32,284 nucleotides of DNA, taken from Megamonas hypermegale_A (GTDB lineage: Bacteria > Bacillota > Negativicutes > Selenomonadales > Selenomonadaceae). The number at the start of each line of letters is the position of its first letter. Position 1 is the stretch's first letter. A program made the position numbers and the translations under genes. This document shows positions 15,905 through 24,706 of the stretch, piece after piece. The DNA lies in the NCBI RefSeq assembly GCF_030371585.1, contig NZ_JAUDCE010000026.1. One strand, written 5' to 3'. The notes beneath the pieces are model-generated. The model saw nothing but the letters and a program-made list of their open reading frames with translations. It searched no databases and was not told the DNA's origin.

Positions 15905-16471
15905 TTATTTTATATAGTCACAAATAATCTTTACCGCCTTATCTGTGCCGCATTTGCCGGTGTTGATAATCATATCATAATCGACCGGGTCGCCCCAGTT
16001 CTGACCGGTATAGTAATTGTAATAAGAAGCGCGTTTAGCATCTTCTTTTTTCAGTTCTTTCAGCGATTTGTGATAAACCTTATCGCCGCGCAGCTGGCGG
16101 TATGCGTCGTCTGCCGCTATGAAGAAATGGTAAGCGTTGTCAAAATCTCTCAGAATGAAATTGGTACAGCGGCCGATGAAAATACCGGAGCCTTTCTGAG
16201 CCAATGCTTTAATCGCTTTGGACTGCGGTGTGAACAGATAATTGTCGTCTTCAACGTTCAAATCGCCGAACATCGTTTCATACGGAGATACACTGCCGTA
16301 CAGATTTTCATATGTTAAATCGAGTTCATCCAGACTTACGCCTTTTTCCAGATGAGCGGAAATAAAAGCGACGAGTTTTCTGTCATAAAGCGGAATTTGC
16401 AGCTCTTTTGCCAGTTTTTCAGCCACTTCGCGTCCGCCTGCGCCGTATTGACGGCCAATGGTGATAATCAT
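15905..16471 (-). CDS. Cytidylate kinase-like family protein
   Basis: A 188-aa P-loop protein of the cytidylate-kinase-like family (PF13189-type). The N-terminus MIITIGRQYGAGGREVAEKLAKEL is the nucleotide-binding loop, followed by YDRKL, GSGIFIGRCTNFIL (about 105), a lid-like stretch and DMIINTGKCGTDKAV near the C-terminus. Family members may phosphorylate nucleosides or other small molecules; the true substrate is unknown and it is distinct from the main Cmk. I used ATG at 16471, which follows GGGGG, and not the longer frame from 16519. It lies downstream of the isomerase on the same strand, with a terminator between them. Confidence 0.85.
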   Translation of the reverse strand: MIITIGRQYGAGGREVAEKLAKELQIPLYDRKLVAFISAHLEKGVSLDELDLTYENLYGSVSPYETMFGDLNVEDDNYLFTPQSKAIKALAQKGSGIFIGRCTNFILRDFDNAYHFFIAADDAYRQLRGDKVYHKSLKELKKEDAKRASYYNYYTGQNWGDPVDYDMIINTGKCGTDKAVKIICDYIK

Positions 16472-16500
16472 AATAATCCCCCTTATTGATTTTAAAAGCG

Positions 16501-16522
16501 AGAGTGCCCCGCAGGGCACTCT
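16501..16522 (-). terminator. Terminator after the isomerase gene
   Basis: A 9-bp perfect GC-rich stem AGAGTGCCC / GGGCACTCT with a 4-base loop, followed on the minus strand by CGCTTTT. It separates the isomerase from the kinase-like gene. Confidence 0.8.
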
Positions 16523-16536
16523 TTGTTTATATCAAA

Positions 16537-18024
16537 TTAAGCGAAAGGGTTTTCCGTCGGATACATCATTGTTTTCGGCTGATTGAAAGCAACATCTTCC
16601 ACGCCGAGGAATTTGAAGATATCGAATAAAGCTTTGCCGTAATGACCGAATACTACTGCGCCGTGATGCGGATACTGCTTTTCAATGAGTACGTGGCGAT
16701 AGAAACGGCCCATTTCCGGAATGGCGAAAATACCGATGCCGCCGAAGGAACGGGTTGCTACCGGCAGAACTTCACCCTGTGCGATGTAGGAGCGGAGCTG
16801 ACCGGCTGCATTGCTCTGCAAACGGTAGAATGTGATTTGACCCGGAGCAATATCGCCTTCGAGTGTGCCGCGGGTGATATCAGGCGTGCCGCCGTTTTCC
16901 AGCAGACGGTTCTGAATGAGCTGATATTTGATTGCGCCTTTGGCGAGTTTGCACATCGGCGTATTGCCGCAGTGGAAGCCCATGAATGTATCTTTAAGCG
17001 TATACTGGCTGTATTTCGGAGCAATATCTTCTTCAAACAAATCTTTCGGTACGGAGTTGTTGATGTCGAGCAGAGTAACAGCGTCGCCGCTTACGCAAGT
17101 GCCGATATATTCGCTCAGTGCGCCGTAGATATCAACTTCGCAGGCAACAGGAATGCCGCGGGATACAAGACGGCTGTTTACGTAGCACGGTTCAAAACCG
17201 AACTGGGACGGGAATGCCGGCCAGCATTTATTGGCAAATGCTACGTATTTGCGTGCGCCTTTGTGTTTTTCCGCCCAGTCGAGCAGTGTCAGTTCATACT
17301 GCGCCATGCGTCTTAATAAATCAGGATACGGATTTGCTGCGCCCATTTCTGCCGCCATGTCTTTTACAACGTCGTCAATGCGCGGGTCGTCAGCATGTTC
17401 TTTATAGGAAACGAGCAGGTCGAGTTCGGAGTTTTCTTCTACTTCTACACCGATATCGTAAAGCGGTTTAATAGGAGCGTTGCAAGCGAAGAAGTCCTGC
17501 GGACGCGGACCGAAAGTGATGATTTTAAGACCGGCAAGACCGATTAAAGCGCGGGCAACCGGCTGGAATTCATTAATCATATCAGCGATTTCGTCAGCTG
17601 TGCCTACCGGATATTCAGGGATGAATGCTTTGATTTTTCTGAGACCGAGATTGTAAGAGCAGTTGAGCATGCCGCAGTAAGCATCGCCGCGGCCGTTGAT
17701 TAAGTCTTTGCCCGTTTCTTCAGCGGCAGCCACATACATTACAGGGCCGTCAAATTTCTGCGCGATTAATGTTTCCGGCGTTTCCGGACCGAAGTTGCCG
17801 AGGAAGACAACGAGTGCGTTGCAGCCGGCGTTTTTAACTTCTTCTACAGCTTTGAGCATATCCGTTTCGTTTTCCACCGTTGTTTTTGCTTCATAGATGG
17901 AGCCGTATTTGGCGCTGTATGCGTCAACGATAGCCTTGCGGCGGTTTTCGGAAAGGGAAATGATAAAGCAGTCGCGGCTTACGGAAATAATACCGCATTT
18001 TACTTCAGGAATATTAGTGAACAT
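16537..18024 (-). CDS. L-fucose/L-arabinose isomerase family protein
   Basis: A 495-aa cytoplasmic aldose-ketose isomerase of the FucI/AraA fold. Candidate metal and catalytic residues are Glu296 and Asp298 in ACEVDIYGALSEYIG, Asp320 in TLLDINNS, His351 in GFHCGNTPMC, and His453/His454 in YPHHGAVVFGHYG. The N-terminal half is the divergent substrate-fold domain. ATG at 18024 (after GGAGAG) is preferred to ATGs farther upstream, which lie inside the leader. It is divergent from xylB with matched operators, and no xylA is in the window. So it may supply the pentulose used by XylB (D-xylulose or a related sugar). This is inference; L-fucose, D-arabinose or L-arabinose are alternatives. Confidence 0.85.
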   Translation of the reverse strand: MFTNIPEVKCGIISVSRDCFIISLSENRRKAIVDAYSAKYGSIYEAKTTVENETDMLKAVEEVKNAGCNALVVFLGNFGPETPETLIAQKFDGPVMYVAAAEETGKDLINGRGDAYCGMLNCSYNLGLRKIKAFIPEYPVGTADEIADMINEFQPVARALIGLAGLKIITFGPRPQDFFACNAPIKPLYDIGVEVEENSELDLLVSYKEHADDPRIDDVVKDMAAEMGAANPYPDLLRRMAQYELTLLDWAEKHKGARKYVAFANKCWPAFPSQFGFEPCYVNSRLVSRGIPVACEVDIYGALSEYIGTCVSGDAVTLLDINNSVPKDLFEEDIAPKYSQYTLKDTFMGFHCGNTPMCKLAKGAIKYQLIQNRLLENGGTPDITRGTLEGDIAPGQITFYRLQSNAAGQLRSYIAQGEVLPVATRSFGGIGIFAIPEMGRFYRHVLIEKQYPHHGAVVFGHYGKALFDIFKFLGVEDVAFNQPKTMMYPTENPFA

Positions 18025-18074
18025 GATGAACTCTCCTTTTTTTATATACATGATGAATTGTTTGCGTTTTATCT

Positions 18075-18090
18075 TTGTGCCTAAGCACAA
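18075..18090. promoter_or_regulatory. Operator palindrome at the isomerase promoter
   Basis: TTGTGC-CTAA-GCACAA is a perfect 6-bp dyad just downstream of the isomerase -10 box. The same core occurs at 18362-18375 before xylB. Binding there would block transcription; the LacI-family protein encoded at 24707 is the natural candidate. Confidence 0.75.
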
Positions 18091-18094
18091 TTAA

Positions 18095-18123
18095 AGAATA
18101 GCACCAGCTAATGCTTTTGTCAA
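18095..18123 (-). promoter_or_regulatory. Promoter of the isomerase gene
   Basis: On the minus strand there is a perfect TTGACA (18118-18123), a 17-base spacer and TATTCT (18095-18100). The operator begins 4 bases further on. Confidence 0.8.
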
Positions 18124-18320
18124 TAAAAATTTTTCTTAAAATTTATAATAATATTCTCAGCTGGATTTTTGTACCGTTTATGCGGGAAAATCAGCGGAGC
18201 GATGAACGGATTAAAATATTTCCAATGGTTATAAACGCCGGAAATAAAAGATTTTTTGCTTATTATATGGAAGAGAACAGTTTCAATTTACAAAAAACTG
18301 AAAAATATCAAAAATAAGTA

Positions 18321-18349
18321 TTGACGGATAAATTTAAAGGTGATATATT
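18321..18349 (+). promoter_or_regulatory. Promoter of xylB
   Basis: TTGACG (18321-18326), 17 bases, and TATATT (18344-18349) lie 75 bases before the xylB ATG. It diverges from the isomerase promoter, with about 200 AT-rich bases between them. Confidence 0.8.
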
Positions 18350-18361
18350 AAAAACAACAGA

Positions 18362-18375
18362 TGTGCTTGAGCACA
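18362..18375. promoter_or_regulatory. Operator palindrome at the xylB promoter
   Basis: TGTGC-TTGA-GCACA, the same core as at 18075-18090 and again just downstream of the -10 box. The pair indicates one repressor controlling both divergent units. Confidence 0.75.
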
Positions 18376-18424
18376 AAATGAGACATTAAAGCGAGAGTGC
18401 AATTTAGGAAAGGCGGTTTTATAG

Positions 18425-19948
18425 ATGAAATATTTATTGGGACTGGATATCGGGACTTCGGCGACGAAAACGGTTTTATTCGATGAAACCATGCAGCCGG
18501 TGGCTTCCGCCAGCGAAGAATATCCGCTGTACCAGCCGCAAAACGGCTGGGCAGAACAAAATCCGGAGGACTGGTATAATGCTTCACTGCATACAATTCA
18601 GCAGGTGATTGCCAAAGCGAAAGTCGACCCGAAAGACATCAAGGGCGTGGGACTTTCCGGTCAGATGCACGGGCTTGTCATGCTCGACAAAAACAATAAA
18701 GTAATTCGTCCTTCGATTATCTGGTGCGACCAGCGCACGGCGAAGGAATGCGAAGAAATCACGGCAAAAGTCGGCGCAAAACGCCTGATTGAAATCACGG
18801 CAAATCCGGCGCTCACCGGTTTCACTGCGTCCAAAATTCTCTGGGTGCGCAACAACGAACCGGAAAATTACGCCAAATGCGCGCATATTTTACTGCCGAA
18901 GGATTATGTGCGTTTCTGTATGACGGGCGAATATGCGACGGAAGTTTCCGATGCAAGCGGTATGCAGCTGCTCGATATTCCGAACCGCTGCTGGTCGGAT
19001 GAAATTTTAGAAAAACTTGATATAGATAAAAATCTGCTGGCAAAAGTTTATGAATCACCGGAAGTTACCGGTCATATAAGCGCGCAATTTGCCGCAAAAT
19101 CCGGTTTGACGACAGATACTGTCGTTGTCGGCGGCGCAGGCGACAATGCAGCTGCGGCAATCGGCACGGGCATTGTTAAAGACGGCAGAGCGTTTACGAC
19201 AATCGGCACGAGTGGCGTTGTTTTCGCGCATACAGACAAACTCAGTATCGACCCGGAAGGCAGAGTACATACATTCTGCTGCGCCGTACCGGGCTGCTGG
19301 CACGTAATGGGCGTTACGCTAGCTGCGGGGCTTTCGCTCAAATGGTTCCGCGATAATATCGCCGATAATTACAAAGCGCAGGCGGAAAAACTCGGCAAAG
19401 ACCCGTATGTGCTCATGAATGAAGCCGTAGCGAAAATTCCGTACGGCAGCGACCGCCTTATATATCTGCCGTATTTGATGGGCGAACGCACACCGCATTT
19501 AAATCCGAATGCCAGAGGCGTATTCTTCGGACTGTCGGCTATTCATACGAAAGAAAACATGATGCGCGCCGTTATGGAAGGCGTGGCTTATTCCTTGAGC
19601 GACTGCTACGATATTTTGAAAGGCATGGGCGTAAATGTAGCTGAAATGATGGCGTGCGGCGGCGGCGGAAAAAGCCCTGTATGGCGTCAGATGCTTGCCG
19701 ACATGTTCAACTGCGAAGTCAAGACACTGACTTCCGAAGAAGGACCGGCGCTCGGCGTGGCAATTCTGGCAGGTGTCGGGGCAGGCATGTTCAAAGACGT
19801 TGTTTCGGCATGTGATGAATTCATCAAGACAGGCACGACATGCGCTCCGATACAGGAAGAACATGATTATTACGAAAAAGGCCATGCTCTGTATAAAAAA
19901 GTATATGCACAGCTGAAAGACTGCTATGAAGATTTAGCGCAGTTGTGA
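18425..19948 (+). CDS. xylB: Xylulokinase
   Basis: An FGGY-family sugar kinase of 507 aa converting D-xylulose to xylulose 5-phosphate for the pentose phosphate pathway. Evidence: the N-terminal phosphate-binding LGLDIGTSATKTVLFDE, GLSGQMHGLVMLD (about 76-88), WCDQRT (about 100), PKDYVRFCMTGEYATEVSDASG, catalytic Asp240 in VVGGAGDNAAAAIGTG, TIGTSGVVF, ERTPHLNPNARGVFFGL and the C-terminal adenosine site MACGGGGKSPVWRQM. The ATG at 18425 follows AGGAAAGG. It is the first gene of a rightward run with the sugar porter 24 bases on. The FGGY member could in principle use another pentulose, but the neighbours favour xylulose. Confidence 0.94.
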   Translation: MKYLLGLDIGTSATKTVLFDETMQPVASASEEYPLYQPQNGWAEQNPEDWYNASLHTIQQVIAKAKVDPKDIKGVGLSGQMHGLVMLDKNNKVIRPSIIWCDQRTAKECEEITAKVGAKRLIEITANPALTGFTASKILWVRNNEPENYAKCAHILLPKDYVRFCMTGEYATEVSDASGMQLLDIPNRCWSDEILEKLDIDKNLLAKVYESPEVTGHISAQFAAKSGLTTDTVVVGGAGDNAAAAIGTGIVKDGRAFTTIGTSGVVFAHTDKLSIDPEGRVHTFCCAVPGCWHVMGVTLAAGLSLKWFRDNIADNYKAQAEKLGKDPYVLMNEAVAKIPYGSDRLIYLPYLMGERTPHLNPNARGVFFGLSAIHTKENMMRAVMEGVAYSLSDCYDILKGMGVNVAEMMACGGGGKSPVWRQMLADMFNCEVKTLTSEEGPALGVAILAGVGAGMFKDVVSACDEFIKTGTTCAPIQEEHDYYEKGHALYKKVYAQLKDCYEDLAQL

Positions 19949-19972
19949 TTTAAGCGAAAGAGGAGAGTTAAA

Positions 19973-21385
19973 ATGGAAAATATTAAAGAGACTTTTCAAA
20001 CGACTTCAGCGGGGAAAGTAAAATTCGTGCGGATTTTCGTATTCGTTGTAGCCGGTATGGCTGGTCTGCTGTTCGGTCTTGACCAGGGCGTTATTTCCGG
20101 TGCCTTGCCGTTCATTGCCAAAGAATGGGAACTGACAAGCAGACTTCAGGAATGGGTTGTAAGCTCCATGATGGTCGGTGCAGCTGTCGGTGCAATCGTG
20201 GCTTCGCGATTATCCTCCGGTATCGGTCGTAAAAAATCTCTGATGATTGGTGCGGCACTGTTTATTGTCGGCTGCCTTGGCTCCGGTAATGCGACAAGCG
20301 TGGAAATGCTCATCGGTGCCCGTCTGATTTTAGGTTTGTCCGTAGGTATCGCTTCATATACAGCACCGCTTTATCTGGCGGAAATGTCCGATAAAAATGC
20401 GCGCGGCAGTATTATTTCCGGCTATCAACTGATGGTTACAGTCGGTATTTTGGTTGCATTCTTATCTGATACGTATTTCAGCTATACAGGTGATTGGCGT
20501 GCAATGCTTATGGTAATTGCCATTCCGGCTGTTCTCCTTATTTTGTGCGTACTGGCATTACCAGAAAGTCCGCGTTGGCTCGCTTCCAAAGGTCGTTTTC
20601 AGGACAGTGCCGATGTTTTGAGCACTATGCACGCTAATGTGGAAATAGCTAAGGAAGAACTGCATGATATTAAAGAAAATCTGAAAGTAAAACAGGCTGG
20701 CTGGGAATTATTCAAAGCTAATAAAAATGTGCGCCGTGCCGTATTCTTAGGTGTTCTTTTACAGTTCATGCAGCAGCTCACCGGTTTTAATATCATTATG
20801 TATTATTCGCCGAAAATTTTAAGTATCGCCGGTTTCTCCTCGACAGAAGAACAGATGATTGGTACGGTTGTAAACGGTCTTGTATTCGTACTTGCTACAT
20901 TTATTGCTGTAGGTACGGTTGATAAATCCGGTCGTAAACCGGCGCTTAAAAGATGTTTTGCTATAATGGCTGTGTCCTTATTCGTTCTCGGTGTTTGCTT
21001 CTTCGGTCTGGAAAGCGGTTCTACTGCAAGCTGGATACCGTATTTATCCGCAGGTATGGTGCTTTTGGCTATTATCGGTTTCGGTTTCGGCGCAGGTCCT
21101 GTCGTATGGATTTTATGCTCGGAAATTCAGCCTCTTAAAAGCCGTGATTTCGGTATCGCATGCTCTACGATGACGAACTGGTTATCCTGCACTTTAATCG
21201 GTGCTACATTCTTAACTTTGCTTGATACACTCGGTTCTACAATGACTTTCTGGTTATATGCACTCTTAAACGCTTTGTTCGTATATCTGACAATCCGCTA
21301 TGTTCCGGAAACAAAAGGTGTTACGCTGGAAAAAATTGAACAGAACCTCATGGAAGGCAAAAAACTTAAAGATATCGGTTGCTAA
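19973..21385 (+). CDS. Sugar porter family MFS transporter (pentose:H+ symporter-like)
   Basis: A 470-aa inner-membrane carrier with 12 hydrophobic segments. Sugar porter signatures are clear: GLDQGVISGALPFI in TM1, SGIGRKKSLMIG loop, YLAEMSDKNARG, PESPRWLASKGR after TM6, QQLTGFNIIMYYSPKI in TM7, DKSGRKPALK, and the C-terminal PETKGVTLEKIE. These resemble XylE/AraE-type proton symporters for xylose, arabinose or galactose. The ATG at 19973 has an AGAGGAGAG site, 24 bases after xylB, so both are cotranscribed and xylose is the most likely substrate. The hairpin-rich sequence after it may reduce read-through to the next genes. Confidence 0.9.
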   Translation: MENIKETFQTTSAGKVKFVRIFVFVVAGMAGLLFGLDQGVISGALPFIAKEWELTSRLQEWVVSSMMVGAAVGAIVASRLSSGIGRKKSLMIGAALFIVGCLGSGNATSVEMLIGARLILGLSVGIASYTAPLYLAEMSDKNARGSIISGYQLMVTVGILVAFLSDTYFSYTGDWRAMLMVIAIPAVLLILCVLALPESPRWLASKGRFQDSADVLSTMHANVEIAKEELHDIKENLKVKQAGWELFKANKNVRRAVFLGVLLQFMQQLTGFNIIMYYSPKILSIAGFSSTEEQMIGTVVNGLVFVLATFIAVGTVDKSGRKPALKRCFAIMAVSLFVLGVCFFGLESGSTASWIPYLSAGMVLLAIIGFGFGAGPVVWILCSEIQPLKSRDFGIACSTMTNWLSCTLIGATFLTLLDTLGSTMTFWLYALLNALFVYLTIRYVPETKGVTLEKIEQNLMEGKKLKDIGC

Positions 21386-21403
21386 TTAAAAGGTTATAAA
21401 TAA

Positions 21404-21508
21404 AGAAAAAGCCTATAGCAGATTATACTGATTAATTTATTAAAGCATTATACTGCTACTATAAGCTTGGTACTCTTATCAGTATAACACTTGCCATAGG
21501 TTTTTTCT
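21404..21508. repeat. Inverted repeat/terminator between two transporter genes (repeat D)
   Basis: The outer arms are imperfect: AAAAAGCCTATAGCA near 21406 pairs with the complement at about 21490-21506. The inner arms TTATACTGAT (21423-21432) and ATCAGTATAA (21478-21487) are perfect. The centre read on the minus strand contains AAGCTTATAG then CAGTATAAT, like repeat C. The trailing T run makes it terminator-like. Confidence 0.65.
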
Positions 21509-21546
21509 GGATACATATTTTCATTAGATGTGAAAGGAGAATTAAA

Positions 21547-22884
21547 ATGGAAAAGGGAAATAAAATTTCCGTAGGTGAAAAACTGGCCTTCGGTGCAGGC
21601 GATTGCGGCTGTAACTTTGTATGGAACGTTTTAGCATTGTTCATGACAATTTATTATACGGACAGTGTAATGATTAGTGCGGCAGCAGTCGGCGGGATTA
21701 TGCTGGCATCAAGAATTTTTGACGGTATCAGTGATTTGGTAATGGGGGCTATTATCGATAAAACAAAAACAAGATGGGGTAAAGCCCGTCCTTGGCTTTT
21801 ATGGATGGCTCCGTTTATGGCAATCGCTTTGGTTTTAACTTTCAGTGTACCGGATATCGGTGAAACGGGAAAAATCATTTATGCTTTCTGTACGTATTTC
21901 TTTTTAACTGTTGTAGTGTATACGGCAGCTAATTTACCATATAACGCTTTATTATCTTTTATTACTGATAGTCAGAAGGAACGTACGTCTTTAAGTTCAG
22001 TTCGTTTTTTCATGGTAAATTTATTGGTAATTGCACTTGCTTTTATAACTCCTCCGGCTGCTAAAGCTTTAGGCTGGTTCGGTATTACCAGTATTTACGG
22101 TATAATCGCTATGTGCTGTCTGCTTATAACATTCTTTTTCTGTAAAGAACGTGTTCAGCCGATTCAAACAAAAGAAGAAAATATTGGTTTCTTTAAATCA
22201 TTGTCTTATCTTGTAAAAAATAAATATTTCATTTATTTAACTATAATTTTCGTAATGGATTATATCATGTTTGCCGTAAACAGCAGCAGTGGTATGTATT
22301 ATGTAAAATACATTTTCCATGATGAAAATATGTTTGGTGTAATTACTTTATTCTGTAATATTCCTTTAATGTTATCCTGTTTATTCTTCCAGGTTATTGC
22401 CAATAAATTCGGCAAATGGAACTGCATGATTGGCGGTTATATCGTGATGATTATCGGTTTCGGCATTATTGCTCTGTTCCCGGACAATTATTACTGTGCT
22501 CTTTTAGGTAACGTTATTGCCGGTATCGGCCGTGCTCCGCATAATGCCGGTCTGTTTGCTCTCGTAGCCGATGTTGTTGATTACGGTGAATGGAAAACGA
22601 ATAAACGCATTGAAGGTGTAACCTATAGTGTAACGAGTTTTGGCATGAAAGTCGGCGGCGGGGTTGGCGGTGCCATTGTCGGTATCGTGTTGGCTATGGG
22701 CAGTTATGACGGCTCTGTTGCGGTACAAAGTGCCAGTGCAATAACAGCAATAATGGCGATTTACGTATACATTCCGATTGCAATCTGTATTTTAGGAATT
22801 TTGCTTATGATGACGGCTAATATTGATAAAGTTTATCCGCAGGTTATACGCGATTTGGCTATCCGTCGTGCTAAAGAAAATTGA
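21547..22884 (+). CDS. GPH-family (MelB-like) glycoside:cation symporter
   Basis: A 445-aa inner-membrane carrier of the glycoside-pentoside-hexuronide family. Signatures are KLAFGAGDCGCNFVWN in TM1, the DGISDLVMGAIIDKTKTRWGKARPWLL segment (cation and sugar site in MelB-like proteins), NLPYNALLSFITDSQKERTSLSSVR, the GRAPHNAGLFALVADVVDYGEWKT segment, and a GGGVGGAIVG stretch near the C-terminus. The ATG at 21547 follows GAAAGGAG. The next gene, GH43 beta-xylosidase, starts 24 bases after its stop, so the natural reading is uptake of xylobiose or other xylosides for intracellular cleavage. Which cation is used cannot be told. Confidence 0.9.
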   Translation: MEKGNKISVGEKLAFGAGDCGCNFVWNVLALFMTIYYTDSVMISAAAVGGIMLASRIFDGISDLVMGAIIDKTKTRWGKARPWLLWMAPFMAIALVLTFSVPDIGETGKIIYAFCTYFFLTVVVYTAANLPYNALLSFITDSQKERTSLSSVRFFMVNLLVIALAFITPPAAKALGWFGITSIYGIIAMCCLLITFFFCKERVQPIQTKEENIGFFKSLSYLVKNKYFIYLTIIFVMDYIMFAVNSSSGMYYVKYIFHDENMFGVITLFCNIPLMLSCLFFQVIANKFGKWNCMIGGYIVMIIGFGIIALFPDNYYCALLGNVIAGIGRAPHNAGLFALVADVVDYGEWKTNKRIEGVTYSVTSFGMKVGGGVGGAIVGIVLAMGSYDGSVAVQSASAITAIMAIYVYIPIAICILGILLMMTANIDKVYPQVIRDLAIRRAKEN

Positions 22885-22908
22885 TTTAAAAGTGAGGCGT
22901 AAATAATT

Positions 22909-24522
22909 ATGATAATAAAAAATCCTGTATTGAGAGGTTTTAATCCTGACCCTAGTATTTGCCGTGCTGGTGATGATTATTATATTGCTACTTCGACCTT
23001 TGAGTGGTTTCCGGGCGTACAAATTCATCATTCCAAAGACTTGGTAAACTGGCATTTAGTAGCTCATCCGTTAAATGAATTGAAATATCTGGATATGAAA
23101 GGCAATCCGAATTCCGGTGGTATTTGGGCACCTGATTTATCTTATGCAGACGGTAAATTCTGGCTTATTTACACAGATGTAAAAGTAGTAGACGGCATGT
23201 GGAAGGACTGCAAAAATTATCTGACCACCTGTGATACGGTGGACGGCGTATGGAGCGACCCGATTGAACTGAATGGCTCTGGTTTTGATGCTTCGCTGTT
23301 CCATGATACTGATGGCAGAAAATATCTTGTAAATATGTACTGGGATCATAGAGTATATAATCACAATTTCTATGGTATCTGCATGCAGGAATATTCTGTT
23401 GAGCAGGAAAAATTAATCGGCAAACCGAAAATTATTTATAAAGGTACGGATATTAAATATACGGAAGGACCGCATTTGTATCATATCAATGATATGTATT
23501 ATCTGTTCGTGGCAGAAGGTGGCACTACGTATCAGCATTCGGAAACAGTGGCACGCTCGAAAACGATTGACGGTGAATATGAAACAGACCCGAATTATCC
23601 ATTATTATCCGCTTGGAAAGAACCGAAAAACACTTTACAGAAATGCGGTCATGCTTCTTTAGTTGAAACGCAGAGCGGTGAATGGTATCTGGCGCATTTA
23701 ACGGGTCGTCCGCTTGATTTTTCCAATCAGCCGATTAGAGAACGTGAACAGCACGCATATTGTCCGCTGGGACGTGAAACAGCCATTCAGAAAATTGAAT
23801 GGAAAGACGGCTGGCCTGTTGTTGTCGGCGGCAGAGCAGGTCTTACCGAAGTTCAAGCACCTGATTTGCCAGAATGCAAGTGGAAACCGACTTGTCCTGT
23901 TAAAGATGATTTTGATGAAGATACGCTCAATATTAATTTCCAGTCCTTACGTATTCCGCTTACAGAAAATATCGCTACATTGAAAGCGAGAAAAGGCTTT
24001 TTGCGCTTGTACGGTAAAGAATCACTTACTTCATTATTTACTCAGGCTTTAGTGGCAAGAAGATGGCAGTCATTTAATTTCGATGCGGCGACAAGCGTGG
24101 AATTTGAGCCGGATACTTTCCAGCAGATGGCAGGCATGGTATGCTACTATAATACGGAAAACTGGACGAATGTGCATATTACATGGAAAGAAAATGTCGG
24201 CAGAGTTATTGATGTTGTTTGTGCTGATAACGGTATATTCAATATGCCGCTTGCCGGAAATGAAATCGTTATTCCGGAAGATGTGAAGACGGTTCATTTC
24301 AAAGTGGAAGTAAGATACGATAAATATTATTATCTGTATTCCTTTGACGGCGAAAATTTTGTTAAAATTCCTGTCGTATTTGACAGCTATAAATTATCTG
24401 ACGATTATATCCGCGGAGGCGGGTTCTTTACAGGAGCATTTGTGGGTGTAAACTGTGTGGATATAAGCGGAACAAATAAACCGGCTGATTTTGATTACTT
24501 TATGTATAAAGAATTGAATTAG
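22909..24522 (+). CDS. xynB: GH43 beta-xylosidase, intracellular
   Basis: A 537-aa glycoside hydrolase, family 43, that removes xylose from the non-reducing end of xylo-oligosaccharides by inversion. The five-bladed propeller has its three acids: Asp14 in RGFNPDPSI (general base), Asp127 in GSGFDASLFHD (pKa modulator) and Glu186 in KYTEGPHLY (general acid). These positions and the length match the Selenomonas ruminantium enzyme as I recall it. The C-terminal beta-sandwich starts near residue 330. There is no signal peptide, so it acts in the cytoplasm. A side arabinofuranosidase activity is common in the family. The ATG at 22909 follows GTGAGG. It is cotranscribed with the GPH symporter. Confidence 0.94.
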   Translation: MIIKNPVLRGFNPDPSICRAGDDYYIATSTFEWFPGVQIHHSKDLVNWHLVAHPLNELKYLDMKGNPNSGGIWAPDLSYADGKFWLIYTDVKVVDGMWKDCKNYLTTCDTVDGVWSDPIELNGSGFDASLFHDTDGRKYLVNMYWDHRVYNHNFYGICMQEYSVEQEKLIGKPKIIYKGTDIKYTEGPHLYHINDMYYLFVAEGGTTYQHSETVARSKTIDGEYETDPNYPLLSAWKEPKNTLQKCGHASLVETQSGEWYLAHLTGRPLDFSNQPIREREQHAYCPLGRETAIQKIEWKDGWPVVVGGRAGLTEVQAPDLPECKWKPTCPVKDDFDEDTLNINFQSLRIPLTENIATLKARKGFLRLYGKESLTSLFTQALVARRWQSFNFDAATSVEFEPDTFQQMAGMVCYYNTENWTNVHITWKENVGRVIDVVCADNGIFNMPLAGNEIVIPEDVKTVHFKVEVRYDKYYYLYSFDGENFVKIPVVFDSYKLSDDYIRGGGFFTGAFVGVNCVDISGTNKPADFDYFMYKELN

Positions 24523-24538
24523 AGAAATAAAACTTCAG

Positions 24539-24560
24539 CTGGTGTATAGTAATACATCAG
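24539..24560. terminator. Hairpin after the beta-xylosidase gene
   Basis: CTGGTGTAT-AGTA-ATACATCAG is a 9-bp stem with one G-U pair, 17 bases after the stop. A long T run does not follow, so it may be a weak terminator or a protein-binding dyad before the lacI-type gene. Confidence 0.45.
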
Positions 24561-24661
24561 TCGAATTAAATAATAACCATGTCCATAGTGCTAGATAAAA
24601 AATGAATATTTTCAGGAAAAATCATTTAATTTTTTGAACTGATATGTTATGGTAATAATAT

Positions 24662-24670
24662 TGTTATAAT
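24662..24670 (+). promoter_or_regulatory. Extended -10 promoter of the LacI-family gene
   Basis: TG-T-TATAAT at 24662-24670 is an extended -10 element 36 bases before the ATG at 24707. No clear -35 is seen at 17 bases. Confidence 0.5.
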
Positions 24671-24706
24671 ACAGGAACGAAAATATAGCATTATGGGGGA
24701 AGATTG

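Noticed and set aside
15872..16318. 148-codon open frame on the plus strand
   Set aside because: It overlaps the leftward cytidylate-kinase-like gene in antisense and has no supporting features.
18111..18317. Open frame of 68 codons between the divergent promoters
   Set aside because: It begins within the isomerase promoter, has no ribosome binding site and no recognisable protein pattern; the region is explained by promoters and operators.
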